Assembly: GCF_001628715.1 (NCBI RefSeq)
Contig: NZ_CP011122.1
Coordinates: 1-64,000, forward strand
Source of the DNA: Acetobacter oryzifermentans
Lineage (GTDB): Bacteria; Pseudomonadota; Alphaproteobacteria; Acetobacterales; Acetobacteraceae
DNA length: 64,000 bases
Direction of reading: 5' to 3'
In this document: positions 9,501 to 16,787 of the stretch, piece by piece
How positions within the stretch are numbered: the first letter of the stretch is position 1
Layout of the letters: every line of letters starts with the position of its first letter
Position numbers and translations under genes: made by a program
Notes under the pieces: model-generated
Database searches by the model: none
What the model was told of the DNA's origin: nothing
What the model saw: the letters and a program-made list of their open reading frames with translations, nothing else

Positions 9501-9836
9501 AACATCCCGCCTGTTTTTGACGGGCACCGTCATGCGCAGGCCTATTATGGCGTGTTCCTGAAAACACTGGCGGCCATCTTCAATCATAAGCAGACGGACG
9601 AGGAGAACCAGCGCTGGATTGATCTGGCGTTCGAGATCGACACAATCGTGGACAAGGCCGTGCGGGAGAACTCGCTCAGCCGCCCGGATATGGAAAAGGC
9701 GGTCAGGAAAGAACTGCTGCCGCTGCTGTTCAGCACCGGCCAGAAAGCAGGCTTTGGGGTGGACAAGGCGCAGGAGATCATCGAGCAGGTCATCCAGATC
9801 ATGCGGGCTGGTCCTGCTGATACCCTACGGGGCTGA
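6540..9836 (+). CDS. hsdR: type I restriction endonuclease subunit HsdR
   Basis: About 1098 residues: the motor and nuclease subunit that translocates and cuts unmethylated DNA. In order there is a PD-(D/E)xK-type nuclease domain (RPDIVCFVNGIPLAVIEAKRP, from about residue 155), a Walker A TGSGKS at about 345, a DEAD-type motif VLVDEGHRSQGG, motif III FTGTPL, and helicase motifs V/VI (DKLLTGFDEP, LLQAIARVNR). I prefer ATG 6540 to TTG 6531, because the AGGA at 6524-6527 is too close to the TTG. The gene lies 31 bases after hsdS and 1 base before the peptidase gene. Confidence 0.95.
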   Translation: MPPAPKFQEEYSAKLPALALLNTLGWRFLSPSEALALRGGKQSAVVLDTLLRAELKKRRFTFEGQDHALSDQAIERLVSIVTHPDFVSGLRDANEKMTTHLLFGIAITEFINGRKANPTIALIDWQNPENNSFTFTEEFSVLRTDLTQTRRPDIVCFVNGIPLAVIEAKRPDGQPGKGPTVDAGISQSIRNQNKDEIPQLFAYSQLLLSITGHDGRYGTCGTPKKFWASWKEEDIPESRMEALKNTPLSATQKDALFADRKPPARDWFEDWASRPLHVTDQDRLLIGLLSPERLLDMARFFTLVDRKAGKIVARYQQVFGIKRLLERIKSRRSDGGREGGVVWHTTGSGKSFTMVFLSRALILDEDLKQCRILVVTDRKDLERQLSTTFSTGGELADKKDKEEALATSGRRLAQQIGHGQERIIFSLINKFHTATTLPECHNDSADIIVLVDEGHRSQGGENHARMKHALPNAAFIAFTGTPLLKGSETTSRFGKIIHSYTMQQAVADKTVTPLLYEERKPDLDVNDRAIDAWFERITQGLTEEQVTDLKKRFARANQVYKADDRIRLIAMDLATHFDSNIDSGLKGMLACDSKLSAIRYKQYLDEVGLFESAIVMSPPDTREGHTEVDERKQPEIQDWWKKNVGSQSEENYTRGVIERFEKDPDLRLIIVVDKLLTGFDEPKNAVLYIDKPLKQHNLLQAIARVNRLHDQKKHGLLIDYRGILAELDTTLARYDELAAENVGGYDPKDIAGLYSQMSTEYRELPALHKALWAIFEGVKNRSDLQQLRAVLMPRMVEEHGQMVDVNLKRRDDFYEALTKFAACLKVALQSVAFFEDTSFTEKDRATYKETLKQLSSLRQMVMQDTGETVDFDQYAEQVKKLLDRHVAGVKVHESQGLYAVGKMGQKPEDNDPENWSEDKTRNETDLIRTRVTKMIDHEMQDDPYAKEAFSALLRKVIEEAESLFDHPLKQFMLFQEFEDQVAKRKLENIPPVFDGHRHAQAYYGVFLKTLAAIFNHKQTDEENQRWIDLAFEIDTIVDKAVRENSLSRPDMEKAVRKELLPLLFSTGQKAGFGVDKAQEIIEQVIQIMRAGPADTLRG

Positions 9837-9837
9837 A

Positions 9838-10575
9838 ATGGAAGAAACCCCATCTCGCATTCTGCCTTATGGAGGGGAGCAGATCCGCATAAATCTGATC
9901 CCCCGAGCACGCCCCGGCACAACCCTGCGGATCAAGGTGCATCCGGACCTACGTGTGGAGGCTTCTGTCCCAGATGGCACGACAGAGGCTGATCTGGACA
10001 AGGCTCTACACCAGAAAACCCGCTGGATCTGGCAGAAGCTGCGGGACTTCCGGGCGGTGCAGGAACATGCCACGTCGCGCGCCTATGTCAGCGGGGAAAG
10101 TCATTTCTATCTGGGGCGGCGGCATCTTCTGAAGGTGCATCATCAGCCGGATAAGCCCGAGACCGTGCGCATGCTGCGCGGGCGGCTGGAGGTGTCCGTG
10201 CAGGAACGACAGGCGCTGCGGATCCAGAAGCTGCTGGAACTCTGGTATTTTACGCGGGCGCAGGAGGTGTTCCGCCACCGCTTGTCCGCCCTTCTCCCCA
10301 CAACACTGTGGGTGACAACGCCCCCTGCCCTGAAACTCCAGGTTATGCAGACCCAATGGGGCAACTGCTCACCAGGTGGCACCATCACGCTGAACCCGCA
10401 TCTGGTCAAAGCTCCGCGTGACTGCATTGATTATGTCATCCTGCATGAGCTTTGTCATTTGAAGGAGCATAACCACGGACCTGCTTTCTGGGGACTCATG
10501 GAACGTGTCATGCCTGACTGGGAGCGGCATAAGGCACATCTGGATGGAATGGCGGAATTGATCCTCTCCTGTTGA
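9838..10575 (+). CDS. SprT/YgjP-type zinc metallopeptidase
   Basis: A 245-residue protein of the YgjP/DUF45 (M48-like) group. The zinc site HELCH is at about residue 203, followed by HNHGPAFW, where H and downstream acidic residues complete the site. Genes of this family very often end type I restriction operons; the role there is not settled. ATG 9838 is one base after the hsdR TGA, so translation is coupled. A longer frame running back inside hsdR is a shadow. The final residues (HLDGMAELILSC) look complete. Confidence 0.88.
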   Translation: MEETPSRILPYGGEQIRINLIPRARPGTTLRIKVHPDLRVEASVPDGTTEADLDKALHQKTRWIWQKLRDFRAVQEHATSRAYVSGESHFYLGRRHLLKVHHQPDKPETVRMLRGRLEVSVQERQALRIQKLLELWYFTRAQEVFRHRLSALLPTTLWVTTPPALKLQVMQTQWGNCSPGGTITLNPHLVKAPRDCIDYVILHELCHLKEHNHGPAFWGLMERVMPDWERHKAHLDGMAELILSC

Positions 10576-10601
10576 TTCGACAGCAAGGGAGGAAAGCTAC
10601 C

Positions 10602-10679
10602 GTGCAGAAGGCCGTCATGATTCAGACCAACAAGGGCTGGATGGACGCAGATGATTTTAACGCAGCGACAACGAATTAG
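10602..10679 (+). pseudogene. 25-codon open frame after the restriction operon
   Basis: A GTG at 10602 follows a good ribosome site (GGGAGGAAAG, 10587-10596) and opens a short frame reading MQKAVMIQTNKGWMDADDFN before a TAG at 10677-10679. The strong ribosome site suggests the first codons of a gene whose remainder was lost in a rearrangement. The facing toxin remnant at 10705 is broken in the same place. I do not recognise a family. Confidence 0.3.
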
Positions 10680-10704
10680 GAACTCGCTCTCGTGGTCTGC
10701 GGTG

Positions 10705-10755
10705 TCAGAACGTAATTTCGCGGCCAGCTGTTTCTGTCCAGACGATAGGTAGCAT
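10705..10755 (-). pseudogene. truncated ParE/RelE-type toxin
   Basis: ATG on the minus strand at 10755-10753 overlaps the antitoxin stop (TGATG). It reads MLPIVWTETAGREITF and then a TGA at 10707-10705. This opening is typical of ParE/RelE-family toxins (about 95 residues), so only 16 codons survive. The sequence beyond no longer resembles a toxin in any frame, which indicates a deletion or recombination junction rather than a point mutation. Confidence 0.55.
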
Positions 10756-10946
10756 CAGGAAGTTTTGCGCTTGTGTAGTTTGGTCAGTCGTTCAGCCATA
10801 CGCCGTTCAACTTCATCGTACTGAATTGGCGGACGCGGGTCAGCCAGACTGGCGGCGACTTTGGCCTGAAGCCATGCAGTATAGGCCGTTTCCTGTTCGA
10901 CCGTCTCGAACTCGGAGACGGTGGGGGAGAGTGCTCCGCTCATCAT
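10755..10946 (-). CDS. orphan antitoxin of a ParE/RelE-type pair
   Basis: A 63-residue antitoxin. The segment ETAYTAWLQAKVAASLADPR followed by PPIQYDEVERRMAERL matches the short 'stability determinant' antitoxins that precede ParE/RelE toxins: a helix, then DPRPxxxxdEV, then a basic tail. The partner toxin at 10705-10755 is truncated, so this gene has no functional toxin here. It may persist as an anti-addiction gene or as a relic. On this strand the gene lies upstream of its toxin, the usual order. Confidence 0.7.
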   Translation of the reverse strand: MMSGALSPTVSEFETVEQETAYTAWLQAKVAASLADPRPPIQYDEVERRMAERLTKLHKRKTS

Positions 10947-11225
10947 GTGACTCCCGTCGTTGGTCTTGGTAAATTACCATATCAAAAAATTAGGTTTGGC
11001 GCTGAACTGCTTGCCTTCATGGAGCATGGTCGTAGGTATTGCCGAAGGAACAGTGAAGTCTGGTCGTATCTGGACGCTTTCTGAAATCAATGTTGCTGAT
11101 ATTCGGAAGCGAACGGGGCTTAACCGACTATCCGCTCTCCTGAATTACCCTTGGTTTTGTGGAGACAGTTAGAATATGGGGCAATTCATTTGATACCATT
11201 ACAGACGAGGAATCCGAACTGTCCG
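10947..11225. other. intergenic remnant
   Basis: No convincing gene. One forward frame reads FGAELLAFMEHGRR and CRRNSEVWSYLDAF and then runs into stops, so it may be the debris of a coding sequence. The 70-codon frame at 10960-11172 lacks any family features. Confidence 0.3.
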
Positions 11226-11675
11226 TTAATATCCGACACCAAGATTATCTAAACGATGATAGAATTCGAACATTCTTCGTTCATTCGTAATATCTTGATC
11301 ATGCATTACATCATCCGCAAACGGATCTGGATGTGGGACGTGGTCGGGCATGGGTGAATATGTTGCCCAAAATTTCTTTGCTTCACTCCAGCATGCCCAT
11401 TGTTCATCTTGATCTTGAATCGTTGGGCAGTGACTTTCGTAATAATCGAAAATCTTACCTTGTTGTTTCTTAATCCGGCTATTGTAGTAGTAATTTTGAT
11501 CTGCGTCTGAGACATAATTTTCGTGCTGGATGCGTTCAACATGTGCAGCTTCTTGTTCTGGGGTTTCTGTGGCACAGGCTGTTAATCCTAATATACCGCA
11601 TGCTAAAATTGTCCTGATTAACCTGGAGCATTCTAAAAAACCCTTCTTTTTTCTGATATGAAAATCGTAAAACAT
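11226..11675 (-). CDS. hypothetical lipoprotein
   Basis: A 149-residue predicted lipoprotein. The start MFYDFHIRKKKGFLECSR is followed by a hydrophobic stretch and a lipobox LTAC, after which the mature protein begins CATETPEQEAAHVERI. It would be anchored in the inner or outer membrane facing the periplasm. The rest is polar, with Tyr- and Cys-containing segments (NYYYNSRIKKQQGKIFDYYE, CPTIQDQDEQWACWSEAKKF) and no family I recognise. ATG 11675 is chosen because GAGGTAG lies 9 bases before it. Single-gene unit between two toxin-antitoxin loci. Confidence 0.65.
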   Translation of the reverse strand: MFYDFHIRKKKGFLECSRLIRTILACGILGLTACATETPEQEAAHVERIQHENYVSDADQNYYYNSRIKKQQGKIFDYYESHCPTIQDQDEQWACWSEAKKFWATYSPMPDHVPHPDPFADDVMHDQDITNERRMFEFYHRLDNLGVGY

Positions 11676-11821
11676 TGATATTGCTACCTCTCGAAAGTGC
11701 AAAATGAGGGTTTTTAGAATCCTTTACCTTGCAGGACTTCCACAAATTCAGGAAATGACCAGCTGACACGTGATAATATCAATTATGACGTCTTGACCAT
11801 GTAGAGGACGAAATTTCATTG

Positions 11822-11850
11822 CATTTCATACGCTATTAGCGTATGAAATG
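11822..11850 (+). promoter_or_regulatory. palindromic operator of the BrnT/BrnA pair
   Basis: A perfect 14-bp palindrome, CATTTCATACGCTA, one T, then its reverse complement. It ends 4 bases before the brnT start. A TTGACC at 11793-11798 could be the -35, which would place the -10 within or beside the palindrome. BrnA antitoxins are known to bind such operators and repress their own operon. Confidence 0.75.
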
Positions 11851-11854
11851 ATTT

Positions 11855-12133
11855 ATGACAGATGGGCCAAAACTGTTCGAGTGGGATGATGCCAAAAGCG
11901 ATGCCTGCTTTGAAGAGCGCGGTTTTAGTTTTGCTGATGTCCTGATAATTTTTTCTGGTTCCATTATCGAGCGACAAGACGACCGTAGGGACTATGGAGA
12001 GACACGCATAAGGGCTGCTGGCCTGATTGAAGGCGTGCCCTTCATGATTGTCTATACACCCAGAGGTGACAACATTCGCATTATCTCAGCCCGCAAAATG
12101 CGCCAGAAGGAGTGGTTAAAATGGCAAGAATGA
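11855..12133 (+). CDS. brnT: BrnT-family ribonuclease toxin
   Basis: A 92-residue toxin with the BrnT pattern: FEWDDAKSDACFEERGFSFADV near the N-terminus (usually FEWD..K...N...HgvsFe.A), then RRDYGETR, GLIEGVPFMIVYTPRGDNIRIISARKM at the C-terminus. BrnT has a RelE-like fold and acts as a ribonuclease that stops translation. The final 13 bases overlap the antitoxin gene. The order toxin then antitoxin is usual for this family. No promoter other than the palindromic one upstream is visible. Confidence 0.88.
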   Translation: MTDGPKLFEWDDAKSDACFEERGFSFADVLIIFSGSIIERQDDRRDYGETRIRAAGLIEGVPFMIVYTPRGDNIRIISARKMRQKEWLKWQE

Positions 12134-12450
12134 CCATAGCTGAAATTAAAGCACGGCCTTCCCGTATTGACTGGAAACGAGTGAACGCGACCACAGATGA
12201 AGACATTGACCGGCACGCCAAGGAAGATGGTACAGATAACGAATTGCCCGGTCTGCCTTACCCGACACCGGCAACAGTGCGCCGTCATTTGAAGTTAACC
12301 CAAAAGGAGATTGCCTCTCTAGCTGGAGTGCCGGTTGCAACGTGGCGGAACTGGGAGCAAGGCCGTGTAGGGCTAGATCCTGCCGTGAGGACGCTTTTGC
12401 GGGTTCTTTGGCGTGAGCCTGATGCTGTGCGCCGAGCAATGGTAGCTTGA
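12121..12450 (+). CDS. BrnA-like antitoxin with helix-turn-helix
   Basis: A 109-residue antitoxin. The N-terminal part (MTIAEIKARPSRIDWKRVNA, TTDEDIDRHAKEDG) resembles BrnA toxin-binding segments. The C-terminal part is an XRE-type helix-turn-helix (KLTQKEIASLAGVPVATWRNWEQGR), which should bind the 11822-11850 palindrome. ATG 12121 is chosen because AGGAG lies 8 bases before it; a GTG at 12112 is less likely. It overlaps brnT. Confidence 0.85.
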   Translation: MARMTIAEIKARPSRIDWKRVNATTDEDIDRHAKEDGTDNELPGLPYPTPATVRRHLKLTQKEIASLAGVPVATWRNWEQGRVGLDPAVRTLLRVLWREPDAVRRAMVA

Positions 12451-12514
12451 GATAGTGTTTCATTCCCAGCTGATGCTGATTCGTAGGCTGTTGAGCGTGT
12501 GCTTATTGGGAGGT

Positions 12515-13807
12515 GGAGGGATCGAAGAACCGTTGGTTGATGCGCCTGGCTCTTGATTTTGAGCTTTTGGCGATTTGATTTACGGTTCTTGAAGTAACAT
12601 TCGCTCTGCGTTTTGAGCAGATCGGGAACTGCCTTCCCTGCTGGATAACTACGCGCTCGCGTTCAACCTTTCGAGGAAGAGGAAGCGGCGCATGTTGTAG
12701 ACGATATTGGCCAGCCCGATCCTCATTGTGGCCCGGGTGATACCGACAGTTCGGATGAATAGTCCGGTCTGTGACTTCTGGTCGGCAAAGACATGCTCGA
12801 CACGCGAGCGGATCACTGACTTTCCAGCATTGGAGCGCTGGATATGTCGTGGCATGGGCTTGAAATGAGGCTTTTTCCTGTGAACCTTCGAGACAAAGCC
12901 ATGCTTTTCCATGGAATCCTTATTGGCTTTTGAGCGATAGGCCGTGTCAGCCCAAACGCTTGAGGTCGTATTGGTTTTATCCAACAGCCCCTCTCTCAGT
13001 CGCGCACCATCACTGGCGGCCGCATCCGTCGTCTTCCATTTCCGGATGAACCGAAACTTCCGGTCGATGGAGACGTGGGATTTGTAGCCAAAGAACGGGA
13101 TGGCGAGATCCGTTGCGGGGATCGTCCCATCGTCCTGCCGCTTCGCCTTCGTGAACTTTAATGTCCAGCGTGCATGGCGGTCCTTGTGGGACAGCTTTGC
13201 GGGTTTGTCCTGCCAGTCTTCGGGGATACGCCCTGCCCGGAGATCCATTTTCTCAGCGTTGGTATTGCGCTGCTTTGGAGCGGCCACAAGTGTGGCATCC
13301 AGGATCTGGCCCGACATCGGGAGATAACCGGCGTTGCGCAGGGTCGCATCAAATCGGTCAAACAGTCTTTCAATGGCACACGCCTGTGTCAGACGCTCGC
13401 GAAACAGCCACACCGTTTTGGCATCAGGCACACGGTCCGACAGCCCCAATCCCAGAAAGCGCATGAAGGAGAGACGGTCGTTGATCAGGTATTCCGTCCG
13501 TTCATCAGACAAATTGTTCAACGTCTGGATCACCAGGATATTGAACATCAGCACCGGATCAAATGGAGGACGACCCCCTTTACTTCCATCGGAATACGCC
13601 ACAGCCTTCTCCAGATCAGGGCGGAACACCTCAAAATCCACAGTCTGGGAAAAGGCTTCGAGCTGATCCCCCAGCCCGCTCAGACGCGCCAGCCGCTCTT
13701 CAACATCAAAGAAACCGGTCTGCTTCATATCACCATTCCTTCAATCAGAACTGGAAAAATAGAATCACAGTAGATGCCTCAATACCAAGAGGTTTTTCGA
13801 ACCCTCC
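12515..13807 (-). mobile_element. IS5-family insertion sequence, copy 2 (mosaic)
   Basis: A 1293-bp copy with intact ends (GGAGGGATCGAAGAACC left, CCCTCC right). Its flanks differ (AGGT left, ACTT right), so there is no target duplication. The transposase body is almost identical to copy 1, but the roughly 70 bases between the start codon and the right end are different. They resemble the diverged copy at 25115-25191 (shared AATAGAATCACAG and ACCTCAA-type blocks). This points to recombination between two IS subtypes. Confidence 0.93.
12649..13728 (-). CDS. IS5-family transposase, copy 2
   Basis: A 359-residue DDE transposase that appears intact, with the same domains as the copy at 1984. Catalytic residues are in ILDATLVAAP, VWADTAYRSK and RSRVEHVFADQ. 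It starts at MKQTGFFDVEERLARLSGLG. Upstream of the start the DNA is of the other IS subtype, so expression may differ from that of copies 1 and 3. Confidence 0.93.
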   Translation of the reverse strand: MKQTGFFDVEERLARLSGLGDQLEAFSQTVDFEVFRPDLEKAVAYSDGSKGGRPPFDPVLMFNILVIQTLNNLSDERTEYLINDRLSFMRFLGLGLSDRVPDAKTVWLFRERLTQACAIERLFDRFDATLRNAGYLPMSGQILDATLVAAPKQRNTNAEKMDLRAGRIPEDWQDKPAKLSHKDRHARWTLKFTKAKRQDDGTIPATDLAIPFFGYKSHVSIDRKFRFIRKWKTTDAAASDGARLREGLLDKTNTTSSVWADTAYRSKANKDSMEKHGFVSKVHRKKPHFKPMPRHIQRSNAGKSVIRSRVEHVFADQKSQTGLFIRTVGITRATMRIGLANIVYNMRRFLFLERLNASA

Positions 13808-13818
13808 ACTTGCTTTTA

Positions 13819-14163
13819 TTACCCGACCAGCAATCTGATACGCTGTCGGATGGCCTCAAGTTCTTCTGGTAAAACTTTACCTTTGAGCTTTGCCTTTCTA
13901 ACGCGCCAATCCAAACTTCTCACCTGATCTGACAAGGCTACACTGGCAATTTCTCCAGTCAGAGCCACTTCAAAAGGATAGCCTTTGATTTTGGTCGTTG
14001 TCGGGCAGCACAGCATCATACCCGCCTTGACATTATAGCAGGCAGGGCTCAGCACAACAGCAGGCCGGTGCCCTGCCTGCTCCCTGCCAGCCTGAGGATC
14101 AAATTCCAGCCAGACAATCTCCCCGCAATCAGGAACCCAGGCAGTCTTTGCTTTGGCACTCAC
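13819..14163 (-). CDS. mazF: MazF-family mRNA interferase toxin
   Basis: A 114-residue toxin. The N-terminus carries the MazF hallmark (CGEIVWLEFDPQAGREQAGHRPAVVLS), followed by YNVKAGMMLCCPTT and GYPFEVAL, then the C-terminal LSDQVRSLDWRVRKA block with the conserved DQ and D. MazF cuts mRNA at short sequences. The start overlaps the antitoxin stop by 4 bases. The stop is only about a dozen bases from the IS5 copy 2 end, so that insertion removed or displaced whatever followed. Confidence 0.92.
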   Translation of the reverse strand: MSAKAKTAWVPDCGEIVWLEFDPQAGREQAGHRPAVVLSPACYNVKAGMMLCCPTTTKIKGYPFEVALTGEIASVALSDQVRSLDWRVRKAKLKGKVLPEELEAIRQRIRLLVG

Positions 14164-14402
14164 CAGCTTTCACCACCAACAGACGAACCGAAGTCCATTT
14201 CATCATGGCGGTTCTCGTTTGTAATACCGGAAACTAATTCTTCCAGTTTAAGAGGAACTGCTCTGACTGGTTCTATGATGATGCGTCCATCTTCTTCCCG
14301 CACATCGACGGCCTGATCAATCTTCAGACTGACGGCGTCAAGCACGCCAGCAGGGAGACGTATGGCTGCACTGTTCCCCCATTTCCTGACAACACCCTGC
14401 AT
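14160..14402 (-). CDS. mazE: MazE-family antitoxin
   Basis: An 80-residue antitoxin with the AbrB/MazE swapped-hairpin DNA-binding start: MQGVVRKWGNSAAIRLPAGV, then VDVREEDGRIIIEPV. The acidic C-terminus (ENRHDEMDFGSSVGGESW) would bind MazF. ATG 14402 is chosen over a start 22 codons earlier, because AAGGAAAG precedes it at good distance and MazE proteins begin here. Confidence 0.92.
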   Translation of the reverse strand: MQGVVRKWGNSAAIRLPAGVLDAVSLKIDQAVDVREEDGRIIIEPVRAVPLKLEELVSGITNENRHDEMDFGSSVGGESW

Positions 14403-14425
14403 AATGACTTTCCTTAGCTGGAGTT

Positions 14426-14438
14426 TATACGTCGTATA
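14426..14438 (-). promoter_or_regulatory. small palindrome in the mazEF promoter
   Basis: TATACG-T-CGTATA, a perfect 6-bp inverted repeat about 24 bases upstream of mazE. The adjacent TATATAC stretch could serve as a -10. It is a plausible MazE/MazEF autoregulation site, judged by position only. Confidence 0.5.
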
Positions 14439-14590
14439 TACATCATATTCCCACCAAAGGCCAGACAAATCCCTCTCTTGACTGCCCCACGGGTTTGCCC
14501 GCAGAGTGAACCCGCAGTCACCATGTGAAGGATGATTTCATCAGAAATTATCGTTCTGTTTCAAAGGGTTGCCTAATTAGTCGCGACCAA

Positions 14591-14624
14591 AGCGAGCGGG
14601 TTCGAGTCCCTCAGACTTTTACGC
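14591..14624 (+). other. tRNA-3'-end-like sequence, possible att remnant
   Basis: GCGGGTTCGAGTCCCTC looks like a tRNA T-arm with one stem mismatch. It stands about 100 bases upstream of an integrase start. No complete tRNA can be folded here. Such 3'-end fragments mark the attachment sites of integrative elements. The match is weaker than the one at 16788-16817. Confidence 0.4.
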
Positions 14625-14708
14625 CAACTCCTTGAAAAGACACCATAAAGCCGGATTGTGATGGGTGAACGGGACTTTCCCGGTTGTCTTCCCAGTCTGG
14701 GAACTCAC

Positions 14709-14934
14709 ATGCTGCGTCTTATCGGCTCTCATTACCACTTTCGCCGTGCCGTCCCGGTCGTCCTGCAAGCCTGTCTTGGCAAAACAGAAATCTCCCTCTC
14801 CCTGCAAACCGAAAGCAAGTTTCTGGCCCGCCAACGGGCTGCTGCCCTCTATGCCCGCACAGGTGAAGTTTTCCATAAGGCCAGAACCATGCAGGGTCGG
14901 TTTTCAGGCAAAGAACTGACGTCCCTCCTCACCT
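14709..14934 (+). pseudogene. integrase A, N-terminal fragment cut by IS5 copy 3
   Basis: The first roughly 75 codons of a tyrosine recombinase of the phage/island type. MLRLIGSHYHFRRAVPVVLQ, then KTEISLSLQTESKFLARQRA match the N-terminal segment (a short beta region then an arm-binding helix) of integrases that begin ML.....YyfRrrvP. The catalytic domain (R, H-x-x-R, Y) is absent, because the IS begins at 14935 within the frame. Its start aligns with that of the opposing fragment at 16698 but the sequence is clearly different. Confidence 0.7.
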
Positions 14935-16227
14935 GGAGGGTTCGAAAAACCTCTTGGCTCTGAGCTATTTTGTGTGATTCCATTTCTTCGGCGTTGATTG
15001 GGGATGGTGGAAGATGAAGCAGACCGGTTTCTTTGATGTTGAAGAGCGGCTGGCGCGTCTGAGCGGGCTGGGGGATCAGCTCGAAGCCTTTTCCCAGACT
15101 ATGGATTTTGAGGTGTTCCGCCCTGATCTGGAGAAGGCTGTGGCGTATTCCGATGGAAGTAAAGGGGGTCGTCCTCCATTTGATCCGGTGCTGATGTTCA
15201 AGATCCTGGTGATCCAGACGTTGAACAATTTGTCTGATGAACGGACGGAATACCTGATCAACGACCGTCTCTCCTTCATGCGCTTTCTGGGATTGGGGCT
15301 GTCGGACCGTGTGCCTGATGCCAAAACGGTGTGGCTGTTTCGCGAGCGTCTGACACAGGCGTGTGCCATTGAAAGACTGTTTGACCGATTTGATGCGACC
15401 CTGCGCAACGCCGGTTATCTCCCGATGTCGGGCCAGATCCTGGATGCCACACTTGTGGCCGCTCCAAAGCAGCGCAATACCAACGCTGAGAAAACGGATC
15501 TCCGGGCAGGGCGTATCCCCGAAGACTGGCAGGACAAACCCGCAAAGCTGTCCCACAAGGACCGCCATGCACGCTGGACATTAAAGTTCACGAAGGCGAA
15601 GCGGCAGGACGATGGGACGATCCCCGCAACGGATCTCGCCATCCCGTTCTTTGGCTACAAATCCCACGTCTCCATCGACCGGAAGTTTCGGTTCATCCGG
15701 AAATGGAAGACGACGGATGCGGCCGCCAGTGATGGTGCGCGATTGAGAGAGGGGCTGCTGGATAAAACCAATACGGCCTCAAGCGTTTGGGCTGACACGG
15801 CCTATCGCTCAAAAGCCAATGAGGATTCCATGGAAAAGCATGGCTTTGTCTCGAAGGTTCACAGAAAAAAGCCGCATCTCAAACCTCTGCCCCGACATAT
15901 CCAGCGCTCCAATGCTGGAAAGTCAGTGATCCGCTCGCGTGTCGAGCATGTCTTTGCCGACCAGAAGTCACAGACCGGACTATTCATCCGAACTGTCGGT
16001 ATCACCCGGGCCACAATGAGGATAGGGCTGGCCAATATCGTCTACAACATGCGCCGCTTCCTCTTCCTCGAAAGGTTGAACGCGAGCGCGTAGTTATCCA
16101 GCAGGGAAGGCAGTTCCCGATCTGCTCAAAACGCAGAGCGAATGTTACTTCAAGAACCGTAAATCAAATCGCCAAAAGCTCAAAATCAAGAGCCAGGCGC
16201 ATCAACCAACGGTTCTTCGATCCCTCC
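14935..16227 (+). mobile_element. IS5-family insertion sequence, copy 3
   Basis: A 1293-bp copy in the opposite orientation to copies 1 and 2. The flanks are ACCT (left) and ATCT (right), so there is no target duplication. The two sides carry N-terminal pieces of two different integrases pointing towards the IS. The simplest reading is that homologous recombination between IS copies joined two unrelated segments at this element. Confidence 0.93.
15014..16093 (+). CDS. IS5-family transposase, copy 3
   Basis: A 359-residue transposase, apparently intact, with the same architecture as the 1984 and 12649 copies. It differs at scattered positions (TMDF, FKILV, EKTDLRAG, NTASS, KANEDS, HLKPLPRH), so it is a separate lineage rather than a recent copy. 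The upstream 80 bases match copy 1, not copy 2. Confidence 0.93.
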   Translation: MKQTGFFDVEERLARLSGLGDQLEAFSQTMDFEVFRPDLEKAVAYSDGSKGGRPPFDPVLMFKILVIQTLNNLSDERTEYLINDRLSFMRFLGLGLSDRVPDAKTVWLFRERLTQACAIERLFDRFDATLRNAGYLPMSGQILDATLVAAPKQRNTNAEKTDLRAGRIPEDWQDKPAKLSHKDRHARWTLKFTKAKRQDDGTIPATDLAIPFFGYKSHVSIDRKFRFIRKWKTTDAAASDGARLREGLLDKTNTASSVWADTAYRSKANEDSMEKHGFVSKVHRKKPHLKPLPRHIQRSNAGKSVIRSRVEHVFADQKSQTGLFIRTVGITRATMRIGLANIVYNMRRFLFLERLNASA

Positions 16228-16698
16228 ATCTCCAAAGGCTTGCAGGAAAAGGTCTACGGCCCGTTGTGTGGCTTTCTTGGTGTCGGCGCTGGCATGAGGA
16301 CTATCCAAGACAAAGCGTTTCAGAGCACCGGAGAGCATTAAAGGTTGGGCTTTTGGTGCTTTGGTCATTTTCTTCACTGTTAGGGGTTTTGGTATCGGTT
16401 CTGAAACTGGCACGGACCCCGTTTCATGAGCAGATGAAGGCAGGTTCACACTCTGCAAATCCCGCAGTGCAACCCGCAGTCCCTCAAGCCTGCTTGAAGC
16501 GTCCGGTTCAGCGAGAGACAGATGGGCCTGAGAGAACAGTTCTGTGGTTCTGGCATGAAGCAAAGAAGCGCGTTTGCGGGCTTCGTTTTGATAGCCCGTT
16601 TTTAAAGAAACCCAGATTTCCCGCCGGTTTAAGGCTGTTCTCAGGGCAGGAGGAACAATACGGCGGAAGTGGTAGGTGGTGCCTCGGACATGGAGCAT
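16228..16698 (-). pseudogene. integrase B, N-terminal fragment cut by IS5 copy 3
   Basis: About 157 codons of a second tyrosine recombinase. It begins MLHVRGTTYHFRRIVPPALR and continues through KTGYQNEARKRASLLHARTT, then a linker and the start of the core-binding domain (TKKATQRAVDLFLQAFGD), where the IS starts. The catalytic domain is missing. It faces the integrase A fragment. Upstream lies a tRNA-3'-end-like sequence in the orientation expected for an att site next to its integrase. Confidence 0.75.
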
Positions 16699-16787
16699 AG
16701 AATCTTCCCTCGGTGGGGAAGGATGATGGAGCAAAGACAGCCTTTGCTCCTCATTCAGCCGAAAAATCGTGCTATTTCAGGTGTCTG

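Noticed and set aside
10960..11172. 70-codon plus-strand frame
   Set aside because: No ribosome site, no homology pattern; another frame over the same DNA looks more protein-like but has stops.
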